64,000 nucleotides of DNA from Molossus alvarezi (Eukaryota; Chordata; Mammalia; Chiroptera; Molossidae): positions 44,206,001-44,270,000 of the forward strand of contig CM073887.1 of the NCBI GenBank assembly GCA_037176705.1. Direction: 5' to 3'. Of this stretch, positions 47,366 through 57,905 are shown one piece after another. Position 1 is the stretch's first letter. Each line of letters begins with the position of its first letter. A program made the translations under genes and the position numbers. The notes below the pieces were generated by a model. That model did not search any database. It was not told where the DNA came from and was given only the letters and a program-made list of their open reading frames with translations.

Positions 47366-47447
47366 ATGACTATATTATTTTTTTATAAGAGTTTATTTGA
47401 GCCAAACTGACAACATATGCCAGGGAATACGATCTCAAATGCTCAAA
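47366..47447 (-). mobile_element. Short LTR-derived retroinsertion in L1 ORF2
   Basis: About 80 bases do not belong to L1. Read on the minus strand they contain 'tcagtttggctcaaataaac' and then an A-rich end, that is an AATAAA signal about 10 bases before an A-tail. The TTTGGCTCAAATAAA context is like the R/U5 boundary of an endogenous retroviral LTR. The most economical reading is a 5'-truncated, polyadenylated LTR transcript copied in by L1. It is far too short to encode anything. Confidence 0.5.
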
Positions 47448-47969
47448 AACAGTAGCTTTAAATGACATACTGGATCAGACGGATTTAATTAATATCTTCA
47501 GAGCATTTCACCCCATAGCAGCCAAATATATATATTTTTCAAGTGCACATAGAACATTTTCCAGGAGGGACCACATGTTAGGACACAAAACAAGTCTCAA
47601 TAAATTTAAGAAGACTGAAATTATATCAAATGTCTTCTCTGACCACAATGCTATGAAACTAGAAATTAATCACAAGGAAAAAAACTGAAAAACACACAAA
47701 GACATGAAGGCTAAATAACATGTTACTAAACAATAAATGGGTTAACAATGAAATCAATGAAGAAATCTAAAGAAATTAAAATGAGAATACAACAACCTAA
47801 AATCTATGGAAGATAGCAAAAGTAGTCCATAAGAGGTAAATTTATAGCATTATAGACCTACCTCAAGAAATAAGACAACTCTCAAATAAACAATCTAACT
47901 TTACACTTAAATGAACTAGAAAAAGAACAGCTAATAAAGCCCAAAGTGAGTAGAAGAAAGAAAACAGTA

Positions 47970-48215
47970 GCCCTGGCCGGTTTGGCTCAGCGGTTAGAGC
48001 GTCGGCCTGTGGTCCCGAGAGACCCGGGTTCGGTTCCCGCTAAGGGCATGTACCTCGGTTGCAGTTTGTCCCCGGCCCTGGTTGGTCGTGCGGGTGGCAA
48101 CTACTCGATGTGTCCCTTCACGTCGATGTTTCTCTCTCTCTTCCTCTCTCCCCCTCCCACTCTACCTGAACAAAAAATGGAAAAATGTCCTTAGGTGAGG
48201 ATAAAAAAAAAAAAA
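47970..48215 (+). repeat. Ves SINE, type A
   Basis: Very consensus-like: 'gccctggccggtttggctcag', 'gggttcggttcccgctaagg'. Target duplication 'agaaaacagta' on both sides. Confidence 0.93.
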
Positions 48216-48879
48216 AAAGAAAACAGTAAAGAGCAGAGCAGAACTAAACAAAATAGAGTTTCAAAAAAATACAAAAGATCAATGAAACCAAGAGCTGGTT
48301 CTTTGAAAAGATAAACAAGATTGACAAACCTTTAACTGGACTCATCAAGGAAAAAAAGAGAGGCTCCAAATAAATAAAACAGAAATGAAAGAGGAGATAT
48401 AACAACTGACACCAAAGAAATACATAAGATTATAAGAAAATATTATGAACAACTATATGCCAACAAATTGGACAACCTGGATGAAATGGATAAATTCCTA
48501 GAAACATTGTTCAAAACTGAATCAGGAAGAATCAGAAAATCTGAATAGACCTATTACAATAAAATTGAAGCAGTAATAAAAATAAAAATAAATCTCCCAA
48601 CAAACAAAAGTCCTTGACCAGATGGCTTCATGGTGAAGTTTGCCAATCATTCAAAGAAGAACTAGCACCTATCCTTCTTAAACTATTCCAAAAAATTCAA
48701 GAGAAGGGAAGACTCCCAAGCTCATTTTACGAGGCCAGAATTATCCTAATTCCAAAACCAGTTAAAGACACTACAAAGAAAGAAAAGTACAGGTTAACAT
48801 CCCAGATAAACATAGATGCTAAAATCCTCAACAAAATATTAGCAAACTAGATCCAGCAATACATTAAAAAGATCATACA

Positions 48880-49123
48880 GCCCTGGCTGGTTTGGCTCAG
48901 AGGTTAAAGCATCAGCCCACAGACAAGAGAGTCCCTGGTTCTGTTCCTGCTAAGGGCACGTACCTTGGTAGCAGTTTGTCCCTGGCCCTGGTTGGGGAAG
49001 TGTGGGTGGCAACCACTCGATGTGTCTCTCTCACATTGATGTTTCTCTCTCTCTCCTTCCTACTATATCTGAAGATAAATATAAAAATGTCCTCAAGTGA
49101 GGTTAAAAAAAGAAAAGAAAAAA
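48880..49123 (+). repeat. Ves SINE, type A
   Basis: Target duplication 'aaaaagatcataca' before (48,866) and after (about 49,120). The 3' end 'cctcaagtgagg' is followed by an A-rich tail. Confidence 0.92.
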
Positions 49124-50670
49124 GATCATACACCATGATCAAGTGGGATTTATCCTGGGGATGCAAGGTTGGTACAATATCTCCAAATCAATAAATGTGA
49201 TATACCACATAAACAAAATGAAAGATAAAAATGACATGATCACATCAATAGATGCAGAAAAAGCATTTGATAAAATGCAACAACCACTTTTTATTAAAAA
49301 CTCTCAGCAAAATGGGAATGGAGAGAACATATCTCAACAGAATAAAGGTGCTATATGACAAACCCACAGTCAACATCATAGTCAGTGGGCAAAAACTGCA
49401 AGTGCCTCCCTTAAGGTTAGAACAAGACAGGGATGTCCACTTTCACCACTCTTATTTAACATAGTACTAGAAGTCCTAGCCACAGCAATCAGACAAGAAG
49501 AAGAAATAAAAGGCATCTAAATTGGAAAGGAAGAAGTAAAATTGTCATTTGCAGAAGACATGACAGCATATATAGAGAATTCTAAAGATTTCACCAAAAA
49601 ACTACTAGAACTGATCAATGAATTCAGTAAAGTATCAGAATGCAAAATACATATCCAGATATCAGTTGAATTTTTTATACCAATAATGAACTATCAAAAA
49701 GGGAAACTAAGAACACAATCTGTTTCACAATGCATCAAAAATAAAAAATACCTAGGAATAAATTTAACCAAGGATGTAAAAGACCTGTACTCAAAAAATT
49801 ATAAGATACTGAAGAAAGAAATTGAAAAAGATACAAATAAGTGGAAGCATATATCATGTTCATGGATAGGAAGAATTAACACCATTAAAATACCCATACT
49901 ACGCAAAGCAATCTATAGATTCAAAGCAATTCCTATCAAGAAACCAATGGTGTATTTCACAGAACTAGAACAAATATTCCAAAATGTATGTTACCATAAA
50001 AGATTCCTAATAGCCACAGCTATCTTGAGAAAGAAGAACAAAGTTGGAGCAATCGTGCTGTCTGATATAAAACTATACAACAATGCTATGGTAATTAAAA
50101 CAGCATGGTATTGACATAAAAACAGACATATAGCTCAATGGAAAAGAATAGAGAGCCCAGAAATAAACCTATGCCTTTATGATCAATTAATATTTGACAA
50201 AGGAGGCAAAATATACAATGTGGTAAAGATACAATGGTGTTGTATCTTACAATGGTGGGAAAATTGGATACATGCAAAACAAAAATGAAACTAAACCACT
50301 TTCTTACACCACAAATGGACAAAAATAAACTAAAAATGAGTTAAAGACTTAAAGGTTAGACTCAAAACCATAAAAATCCTAAAAGAAAACATAAACAGTA
50401 AAATCTCAGATATTTCTTATAGCAATATTTTTTCTGATATGTCTCCTTGGGCAAGGGAAACAAAACATAAAATTATAAAATGGGACTATACCAATATAAA
50501 GCTTTTGCACAACAAAGGAAACCACCAACAAAAATGAAAAGACAATCCACCTAATGGGAGAACATATTTGCCAATGATACATCTGATAAGAAGTTAATAT
50601 TCAAAATATATAATGAACTTACAAATTCAACACCAAAATAATAAACAATCCAATTTTAAAATGGGCGAAG

Positions 50671-50814
50671 GAGCTCTGGATGGTTTGGTTCTGCAGTAAG
50701 AGCATTGGCCCTCGAACCTAGGGGTGGAAGGTTCCATTCCCGGTCAAGGGCATGTACGTGGGTTATAGGTTTCATCCTCAGCTCCAGTTAGGGTGGTGCA
50801 AGAAGCAGCCAGTT

Positions 50815-50860
<46 letters not shown>

Positions 50861-50938
50861 CCCCCCCCTTCCCTTCCACTCTATCTAAAAATCAATGGAA
50901 AAATATCCTTGGGTGAGGATTAACAACAACAACAACAA
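50671..50938 (+). repeat. Ves SINE, diverged
   Basis: Head 'gagctctggatggtttggtt', (CT)n followed by a C-run at 50,817-50,868, end 'atccttgggtgagga', tail of CAA units. Target duplication 'aaaatgggc(g/a)aagga'. Confidence 0.88.
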
Positions 50939-51230
50939 AATGGGCAAAGGACTTGAATAGAGACTTCTCCAAATAAGACATACAGATAGCCAACAGACAT
51001 GTGAAAAGATGCTCAAAGTAACTAATCATCAGAGAAATGCAAATTAAAACCACAATGAGATTATCACCTCATACCTGTCAGAATGGTTATCCTTAAATTA
51101 ACGAACAACTGTGCTGGAGAGGATGTGGAGACAAGAGGATCCTTGTGCACCCTTAGTAGGAAAGCAGATTGGTGCAGCCATTGTGGAAAGCAGAATGAAA
51201 TTTCCTTAAAAAATTAAAAATGGAACTGCC

Positions 51231-51449
51231 ATCCAGCCGGCATGGTTCAGTGGATTGAGCATTGTACCATGGACTGAGAGGTCGCTGCTGGATTCCTGGT
51301 CAGGGCAGATGCCTGAGGTTTTGGGCTCAATCCCCAGGAGGGGGCGTGCAAGAGGCAGCCTATTGATGTTTCTCTTTCACATTGATGTTTCCGTCTCTCT
51401 TTCCTTTCCTCTCTCTCTAAAAAAATCAATAAAAACTTTTTTTTTTTTT
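51231..51449 (+). repeat. Ves SINE, type B (first of three in a row)
   Basis: 'atccagccggcatggttcag' head, TCTCTAAAAAAATCAATAAA end. Preceded by the L1 sequence 'aaaaatggaactgcc'. Confidence 0.88.
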
Positions 51450-51461
51450 AATGGATCTGTT

Positions 51462-51623
51462 GCCCTGGCCAGCTTGGCTCAGGAGTTAGGGCGTTGGCCT
51501 GCGGACCAATGAGTCCCAGGTTTGATTGGGCACGTACCTCCCTTGCATTTTGTCCCCAGCCCTGGTTGGGGTAGTGCGGGAGGCAACCAGTCGATGATAC
51601 CCTCAGGTAAGGATTTTTTTTTT
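51462..51623 (+). repeat. Ves SINE, internally deleted (second of three)
   Basis: Head 'gccctggccagcttggctca'. The segment between the B-box and 'gggcacgtacc' is shortened and the CT-rich body is missing, joining 'cagtcgatga' straight to 'taccctcaggtaagga'. Preceded by 'aatggatctgtt', a worn copy of the L1 target. Confidence 0.85.
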
Positions 51624-51635
51624 AAAATGGAACTT

Positions 51636-51855
51636 CCCTGGCCGGTTTTGCTCAGTGGTTAGAGCATCGGCCTGTGGACCGGAGAGTCTCAGGTTCAGCT
51701 ACCTTGGTTGTGGTTTGTCCCCAGCCCAGTTGGGGTCATGTGGATGGTGACCACTTGATGTGTCTCTCTCCCATCAATGTTTCTCTCTCTCTTCCTCCTA
51801 CTCTATCTGCGGATGAATGTAGAAATGTCCTCGGGTGAGGATAAAATTTTTTTAA
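51636..51855 (+). repeat. Ves SINE, type A (third of three)
   Basis: Head 'ccctggccggttttgctcag', body, 'cctcgggtgagga' end. Flanked by 'aaaatggaactt' and 'aaaaaaggaactgcc', after which L1 ORF2 continues. The part after the B-box is slightly shortened. Confidence 0.9.
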
Positions 51856-52514
51856 AAAAGGAACTGCCTTATGACCCAGTGATTCCACTTCTGGAAATAT
51901 ATCCAAAAAAACCCAGAACACTAATTTGAAAGAATATATGCACCAATATAATCATTGCAGCATTATTTACAATAGCCAAGATTCAGAAGTAGCCCATGTG
52001 TCCATCAGTAGATGAATGGATAAAAAAGCTGTGGTATATTTACACAATGGAATACTACTCAGCCATAAAAAAAAGAGAAGGAAATCTTACCTCTTGCAAC
52101 AGCATGGATGGACCTGGAGAGTATTATGCTAAGTGAAATCATAAGTGCCTTATGATTTCAATTACATGTGGAATCTAATGAACAAAACAAACTAACAAAC
52201 AAAATAAAAACAGACTCATAAATACAGAGAACAGACAGACTGACAACTGTCAGAGGGGAGGGGGTTGGGGGGCTGGGTGAAAAAGGTGAAGGGAAACATG
52301 GAAGTAGGGATCAGTAGGGATCAGACTGACATACTTTAGAGAAAGGGGGGTGGGCAGGAAGAGATAACCCAAAGAACTTATATGCATATATGCATAACCA
52401 ATGGACACAGACAACAATACTGTGAAGACGGGGAGGGACAGGAGCCAGGAGGAGGGTGTCAATGAGGGAAAAGGAGAAACATCTGTAACAAAAATTAATT
52501 AATTAATTAATTTT

Positions 52515-52765
52515 TTTTAAGAAGGTGAAGGGATTAAGCAAAAAAGGAAACTCATGGACAGATAACAGTATGGCAATTACCAGAGGAAAAGGGTGTTGGG
52601 GGGCAGGTAGGAGAGAGAATAGGGGGATACATGGTGATGGAAGGAGACTTGACTTGGGGTGCTGAGCACACAGTACAATATACAGATGATGTATTACAGA
52701 ATTGTACACCTGAAACCTATATAATTGTATTAGCCAATGTCACCCTAATAAATTCAGAAATATTT
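52515..52765 (+). repeat. L1 3' UTR (L1MA9-like)
   Basis: Same 3' end as at 15,190-15,378: 'atggtgatggaaggagactt', 'gaattgtacacctgaaacc', 'caatgtcaccctaataaat'. It directly follows the A-tail of the long L1. Confidence 0.85.
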
Positions 52766-52869
52766 TTTAAAAAGGAGGCAGAAGATGCTTGCAGTTGGGC
52801 GGGTGCCCTTCCTGAAGGTGGTCTGCTTCATCAGAAATGGGATCCAGCCTCCCACCCCTATGACCAGCA

Positions 52870-53275
52870 TTGTTTCCAACGCCCCAACCTCTTCGCAAGT
52901 GAGAGCTGAAGGGACATGCTGGGAGGCCCTGGAGAATGCACCCGCAATGCGCTCTGGCTGCTCAAGGGTTTCCTTCCTCTCAGTCTCCCTGGGCCTGGCT
53001 GTTCCACTCTGTTTGCCCTCGCATTGGACTGAAACTGACAGGCTGGCAGGGGGCTGGAGCAGAGCCGGTTGGGGAGCCCGCCGCGGGGAAGTGAGGCGTG
53101 GGGGAGGGGCCGAGGCGGGAGGAAGAACCGGGCTAGAAAAATCCCCGGTGACGTTGGAAGAAATAAGGGAAGAAACAGGGACATCCGTAGGAAGAGAGGG
53201 AGACAAAAAGAGAAAAGTTGGACGGCCGAGCAGACACAAAGCATGCATAAGCCTTTATGAAAGAAAAAAAAAAAA
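52870..53275. other. Unique segment with a small CpG-rich patch (53,040-53,160)
   Basis: About ten CpG dinucleotides fall in 120 bases, in a window where CpG is otherwise scarce outside SINEs. Open frames on both strands (175 codons plus, 164 and 146 codons minus) result from the GC richness and show no domain. An A-run of 17 follows at 53,263. It could be a small regulatory island, a first exon of a non-coding RNA, or a worn retrocopy. None can be chosen from sequence alone. Confidence 0.35.
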
Positions 53276-53289
53276 AAAATGGACTGATG

Positions 53290-53600
53290 ATGGTTCATTT
53301 ATTAATTATTAACAAACAAGTAGCACTAATGAATAGCATCATTAAAGGGCATTTTGTGAATATTAATGTGTAGTTAGATTTTAAATAATGCTCTCCCCTA
53401 GGCCGGCTTATATCCTTCACATCTTCATTCAAAAGTCACTTATTTTTACCACCACCACCTCTATCAACATCCCTCACAACTCCAGTTCTGTGTCCCATAG
53501 TCTGTATCTCCAACAAAACAGTGAAAGATAATTTCCTACTTTTTTTTTTACTGTCTGTTTCCATGCACTAGAGCATCCGCTTTACAAAGCCATGTATTTT
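53290..53600. other. Unique AT-rich stretch
   Basis: Nothing recognised. Confidence 0.4.
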
Positions 53601-53604
53601 GTAT

Positions 53605-53662
53605 ACTGATGTGAACAAGTACCTGACATACCGTAGGTGCTCAATAAATACTATGGATTGAA
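53605..53662 (+). repeat. MIR 3' fragment
   Basis: 'gtacctgacataccgtaggtgctcaataaata' (53,620-53,651) is the MIR 3' end signature. Confidence 0.6.
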
Positions 53663-54714
53663 AAAAATAAAATACTACTCATGAAAGGGCAAGGGGTTTT
53701 CTTTAAAGCACCACCACCCACTTCCTTTAGGATTCCCCTCTCCAATCAGACGTGTGTCTCACGGAGGACTCAGTTCATTAGTGAGCTCCACCTTTCTCTC
53801 TGAGCAGACTTCTAGCAGCAGAGAAGCTGCAACTGAGAGCTCATCACAGAGCTCCTGGCTGCTACCCCGAGTCCTCTGAACCCAGGGCAGCATCCTCCCA
53901 CACCAGCACATAATCAGAATTTCAGAGTTTCATTTCACAGACATAGACTTTGGAGCCAGTGAGGTGGAGGCTTCCCAAGGGTACACAGTGAGCTCCTGAG
54001 TCCCTCTATCCTCCTCTACTGATACACAGGGCTTTCTTGGTAGGTGGCCAATGACCCGGTTCTTGGCAGAATGCCAAAGGTAGAGGATACAATGGGGTTT
54101 TGCATCTTTGGCTTGCTATGTTCTTGTTCCCCTTCACCCCTACACAGGTCTGTCCTTTCCCAACCTTCCCAGAGCCGTGATGTACTCATTCATGGGATTC
54201 ATTCAGTGAGAGCCTTTGGCCCAGCAGACAAAACCCCTATTTGGATTTCTTCAGGGGAAGAGGCTCTGGCAATAGGATTTCAGTCTTTGTGGAGCTGAGT
54301 AGAAAGGTATTTTGTAGAGGAGGGGTAACCTTGTCCAAACTCTAATATGTGTTTCTTTTTCTAAAGAGCTTGCAACCTTTTAAAACCCACATGACAGAGC
54401 CCGAGCCTAAAGCCAGTGAGAGGAAATGACTGGGCCAGGGTCTCTCTGTTAGTCAGAGATTTAGAAAATGCAGGTGTCCCTATTCCTGGCTCTCTGCCTG
54501 CAGATTTTCTCTTCTCTCCATTATCATCACATCTTGGGCAGGGAAGGCAGATATATACAAAGAAAATTTCAGGCACTTTTTCCCCTAGATCCTTCCAGAT
54601 CTAAGTAAACCTGTTTTCACCTATACTCTTCCTAATGGATGAACCACAGCATCGGAGGCTGCCAGTAGAGAGCTTAGGGCAAGCGATAAGAAACTCAGTG
54701 CTCAAAACAGGCCA
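53663..54714. other. Unique intergenic stretch
   Basis: Nothing recognised. Confidence 0.4.
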
Positions 54715-54717
54715 CAA

Positions 54718-54905
54718 TGACTTCTATTTGTTGAGCACCTAATACATACATGCCAAGCATTTTCCAGTTATCCATCCTCTGATATAATCCACACAGAAAT
54801 CCTGAGTCATAGGCTCAGAGACATTCATCAGCCTGCCAAGTGTCACACAGCCAGTAAGTATCGCAGCTGGCATTCAGACTGAGCACTGCATGACACCAGA
54901 GCCCA
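54718..54905 (-). repeat. MIR SINE
   Basis: Antisense MIR: 'tgttgagcacctaatacata', 'aagtgtcacacagccagtaa', 'tggcattcagactgagcac'. Confidence 0.75.
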
Positions 54906-55365
54906 TGTGTTTGCTTGCTCCTTGACATACCACCTCCCTCAGACCCTAGCCTTAATGGGCAGCATCACAGTGGAGTGAAGAACCAGCCTCCCGTCTGCCT
55001 TCAAGAGGATGGCTCTTGTCCTTCAGAGGCTGGCATCTCCATGAAGTTCTTTCCATCCCACGTTTCCAGGTTAGGTTTTTCACAGCTTCTGTTGCCATGG
55101 TATTAGGGGCTCTCGACATCATTTGAAAACCCAGAGGGAAAAAAAAGAGGACTCAAGCTCTTTGATTCGAGAGCTGACCAGTTCTTTTAAAAGATAAACT
55201 AAATCTGGTCTTTGAATCGGGATTACAAATGGGAAACAGATAATAGCACTTGCAGGCCATGGAGTTATTTAGCTTCTTGCTCCAAGAAGTTCAGTTCACT
55301 TTTCAGACATGGTCTCATTCTTCTCCACAAGCTCTTAGTAGGACCTCAAAGAAAAGAGCAGGACC
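54906..55365. other. Unique intergenic stretch
   Basis: Nothing recognised. Confidence 0.4.
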
Positions 55366-55646
55366 GCCCTGGCCGGTTTGGTTCAGCGGTTAGAGCGTCG
55401 GCCTGCGGTCCTGAGAGACCAGGGTTCGGTTCCCGCTAAGGGCATGTACCTCGGTTACAGTTTGTCCCCAGCCCTGGTTGAGTTGTGCAGGTGGCAGCCA
55501 CTCAATGTGTTCCTTTCACATCGATGTCTTTGTTCCTCTCTCTCCCTCTCACTCTACCTGAACAAAAAAATGGGAAAATGTCCTCGGGTGAGGATAAATA
55601 AAAACAAAACAAAACAAAAAAAAAACACGTGTTGCTTTATTTAAAA
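55366..55646 (+). repeat. Ves SINE, type A
   Basis: Consensus-like head and 'cctcgggtgagga' end. The tail includes AAAAC units. Target duplication 'aaagaaaagagcaggac' at 55,348 and about 55,645. The tail is long, so the insertion is probably recent. Confidence 0.93.
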
Positions 55647-55664
55647 AAGAAAAGAGCAGGACAA

Positions 55665-56160
55665 TTCCCTGTAGGGTGAGACTAGGGGGAGGTTCGTGGC
55701 CCCCACCTATGTGTCTGAACTTGTTCCTTCCTTATCTCTCCTGCCTGGCATGAAAGACAAAGATGCCATACCACTGACACTGTTACATGTATGTGGGAAT
55801 TTATGTGGGGCCATGGTTTGCTCCATTAAGTTTTAAAGATCAAGAAATAAATGTGCTGTAAGGTTTGTGAACTATTAGGGATGAGAGGCATATTATTGTT
55901 GCGAGTTCTGTTTCCCTCACCCAGCACCTACATGGCATCTTTCAGAGGACCAAACAGAAGCCCAGAGAGATTAAGCTAAAGGAAGGAGTTTCTGACCACC
56001 CCACTTCAAAACAGTCTCTAGGTATTGGGACCTTTTCTCCTGCTGCAAGGAGAAGCAATTTCCACTCTCCCTGTGGAGCCCACAATGTGTTCTGTTTATC
56101 ACACACTCTCTTGGGTCTTTGATTTTTCCCTATGACTCTACTTGCTCTTAGTGAGTTGGT
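55665..56160. other. Unique intergenic stretch
   Basis: Nothing recognised. Confidence 0.4.
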
Positions 56161-56164
56161 GTCA

Positions 56165-56290
56165 TCGAACAAAAATGCCATTTGGAATCAGGCAGACTTG
56201 GGTTTAAAGCTCAGCTCTTCCTCGGAATAGCTATTTGATTTTGGACAGGTTACTCAATATTCTCTCAATCTCAGGTCTAAGGATTGTCGG
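56165..56290 (+). repeat. MIR fragment
   Basis: 'tggaatcaggcagacttggg', 'tttaaagctcagctcttcc', then 'ttttggacaggttactcaat' in MIR order. Confidence 0.7.
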
Positions 56291-57050
56291 GCAGACCCAT
56301 TCGAAATCCAACAGTCGGATTTCCTGTCCTAGTTAATTTAACAGAAAGTATCAGAAGATTCCAGGTCCTTGCTCTATGCTTCAGTTTCCCAGTGCTTGCA
56401 TTTCAATGTTTTTAACATTTGGTTTTGGATTCCACCTCTCAGATTCACCAAGCTCTTGTACGTAGACAGCATGGTTAAAGTCTTGTTGACCAGTTCTCAA
56501 CACAGAGGGATCAGTTGGGAGTTCTGTAAGAGGAACACACAGCAATTTCCAACTTGGCTAAACCACTCAATGATGAAAGAAAGGAGACAGAGCCCTTGCT
56601 TTTGTAAAACATGTTATTAGTAACCAATTTCTGAGTCTGAAGGTGAGACCAAGGATGTTAAGTGTTGTTTGTTTAGTCATCTGTGAATCCATGCTCTTGG
56701 TTCTCAGCTCTCAGCACCAACTGCAAAGGAAATTTTATTTGAAAATTTCAACAGTCCCAGCCTTGGGCAGCACATAAATATAAAAGAGAGAAATGGCCTA
56801 AAAGTGCAATTCTAGAACTTTCTATCATAATTATTACATTAGAAAACTGAGCACAATAGACTCTATTTAGGAAGAACTCATCCAGGAATTTATCCTCACA
56901 TTGAAACTAAACCATCTACTTACCTGTCTTATCAAAATCAGTCTAATCATGAATAGGGCTTGGGGGGCTAAGTAATATTCTAATAATTCAGGAGTTTTAA
57001 GCTTTCACAAATCCTTCAGTACCCAAAAGGCCTGAGTTAAAACCCTTAAG
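56291..57050. other. Unique intergenic stretch
   Basis: Nothing recognised. Confidence 0.4.
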
Positions 57051-57054
57051 CAAA

Positions 57055-57490
57055 GGTCTTGGGAATTTGGAGAGAAAAGGAGTTAATGGATTCAGGGTTT
57101 ATTTTGGGGGTGATGAAAATGTTAAAAAATTGCAGTGATAATCACATAATTGTGAATATAATAAAAACCACTGGCCCTGGCCGGTTTGGCTCAGCAGTTA
57201 GAGTGTCGGGCCATGGACCAGAGAGCACATACCTCGGTTGCAGTTTGTCCCCCACCCCCGGTTGGGGTCGTGTGAGTGGCAATTACTCGATGTGTCTCTC
57301 TCACATCGATGTTTCTCTCTCTCTCTTTACCCCTGTATCCCTCCCACTCTGTCTGACAATAAATGCAAAAATGTCCTCCAGTGAGGATAATCAAACAAAA
57401 ACAAAACAAAAAAAAACATCGAACTGGATACTGTAAATGGGTGAATTATTTGGTATTTGAATTATATCTCAGTAAATCTGTTTTTAAAAT
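57055..57490 (+). repeat. L1 3' UTR split by a Ves copy
   Basis: Left part has 'gggggtgatgaaaatgttaa' and 'ataattgtgaatataataa'. Right part (57,416-57,490) has 'gatactgtaaatgggtgaat' and 'tgaattatatctcagtaaa'. Together they make one old L1 3' end. Confidence 0.8.
57174..57415 (+). repeat. Ves SINE, type A, shortened head
   Basis: Starts 'gccctggccggtttggctca'. The part between 'accagagag' and 'cacatacctcgg' is deleted, removing the B-box. End 'cctccagtgagga'. Confidence 0.9.
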
Positions 57491-57905
57491 CCCTAAGCAT
57501 TGATTGTCAGTTTCATTATTACAAAATAGGGATAATACCTTAACATGCTGTTATAAAGACTGAGTGACTGGCCCAGCCCGTGTGGCTCAGAGGTTGAGCA
57601 TAGACCCATGTACCAAGAGGTTGCTGGTTCGATTCCCATTCAAGGTGCATACCCAGATTGTGGGCCCAATCCCCAGTGGGGGCATGCAGGAGGCAGCCAA
57701 TCAATGTTCTTTCTCATCAATGTTTCTATCTCTCTCTCCCCCTCCCTTCCTCTCTCTCTAAAACCAATAAAGAAAAAAAAATTTTTTAATAAAAATTAAT
57801 AAAGAAAAAAAAAGATTGAGTGACTGCAGTAAAGTGACAAGCACTGGTTTACAGTAGATGCTCAGTTAATAGAAGCTGTTATCATCAGAGTAGTATAGTA
57901 ATAGT
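57490..57905 (+). repeat. MIR SINE split by a Ves copy
   Basis: Left part 'ttgtcagtttcattattaca' to 'aaagactgagtgactg'. Right part resumes with 'aaagattgagtgactg' and reaches the MIR end 'cagtagatgctcagttaat'. Confidence 0.75.
57571..57810 (+). repeat. Ves SINE, type B
   Basis: Head 'gcccagcccgtgtggctcag', B-box 'tggttcgattcc', CT-rich body, 'tctctaaaaccaataaag' end. A 16-base target duplication with one mismatch. Confidence 0.93.

Larger units (their letters stand above)
46131..52190 (+). pseudogene. L1 ORF2 (endonuclease/reverse transcriptase), degenerate and Ves-riddled
   Basis: The N-terminal endonuclease begins near 46,140 (LPRITLNVYGLNYPIK-like). The reverse transcriptase region spans about 48,600-50,110; one open stretch at 49,542-50,114 (190 codons) holds the active-site box as FAED where functional L1s have FADD, so a catalytic aspartate is replaced. 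The C-terminal part (50,935-52,190) is in pieces around three Ves copies, and the cysteine motif is worn. Nine of the ten Ves copies of this element are within ORF2. Intact ORF2p would nick A/T-rich target DNA and prime cDNA synthesis. This copy cannot. Confidence 0.85.
43680..52510 (+). mobile_element. Near full-length, decayed L1 element
   Basis: The order is 5' UTR (about 43,680-45,250), ORF1 (45,251 to about 46,090), ORF2 (about 46,130-52,190) and 3' UTR ending 'acatctgtaacaaaaatta'. It holds ten Ves SINEs and one short LTR-derived insertion. Removing these leaves roughly 6.3 kb, typical for L1. Many stops and frameshifts show it is long dead. The left boundary is uncertain by some tens of bases. 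An L1MA9-like 3' end (52,515-52,765) follows immediately, so this L1 may have inserted next to or into an older L1. Confidence 0.85.

Noticed and set aside
47970..48060. tRNA gene suggested by A-box and B-box
   Set aside because: The boxes belong to the tRNA-derived head of Ves SINEs, which recur about 32 times with CT-rich bodies and A-tails. No copy folds into an isolated tRNA with proper ends.
52785..53312. Open frame of 175 codons on the plus strand, with long antisense frames
   Set aside because: It overlaps opposite-strand frames in a GC-rich patch, has an arginine/glycine-rich composition typical of chance GC translation, and shows no domain, start context or splice pattern.
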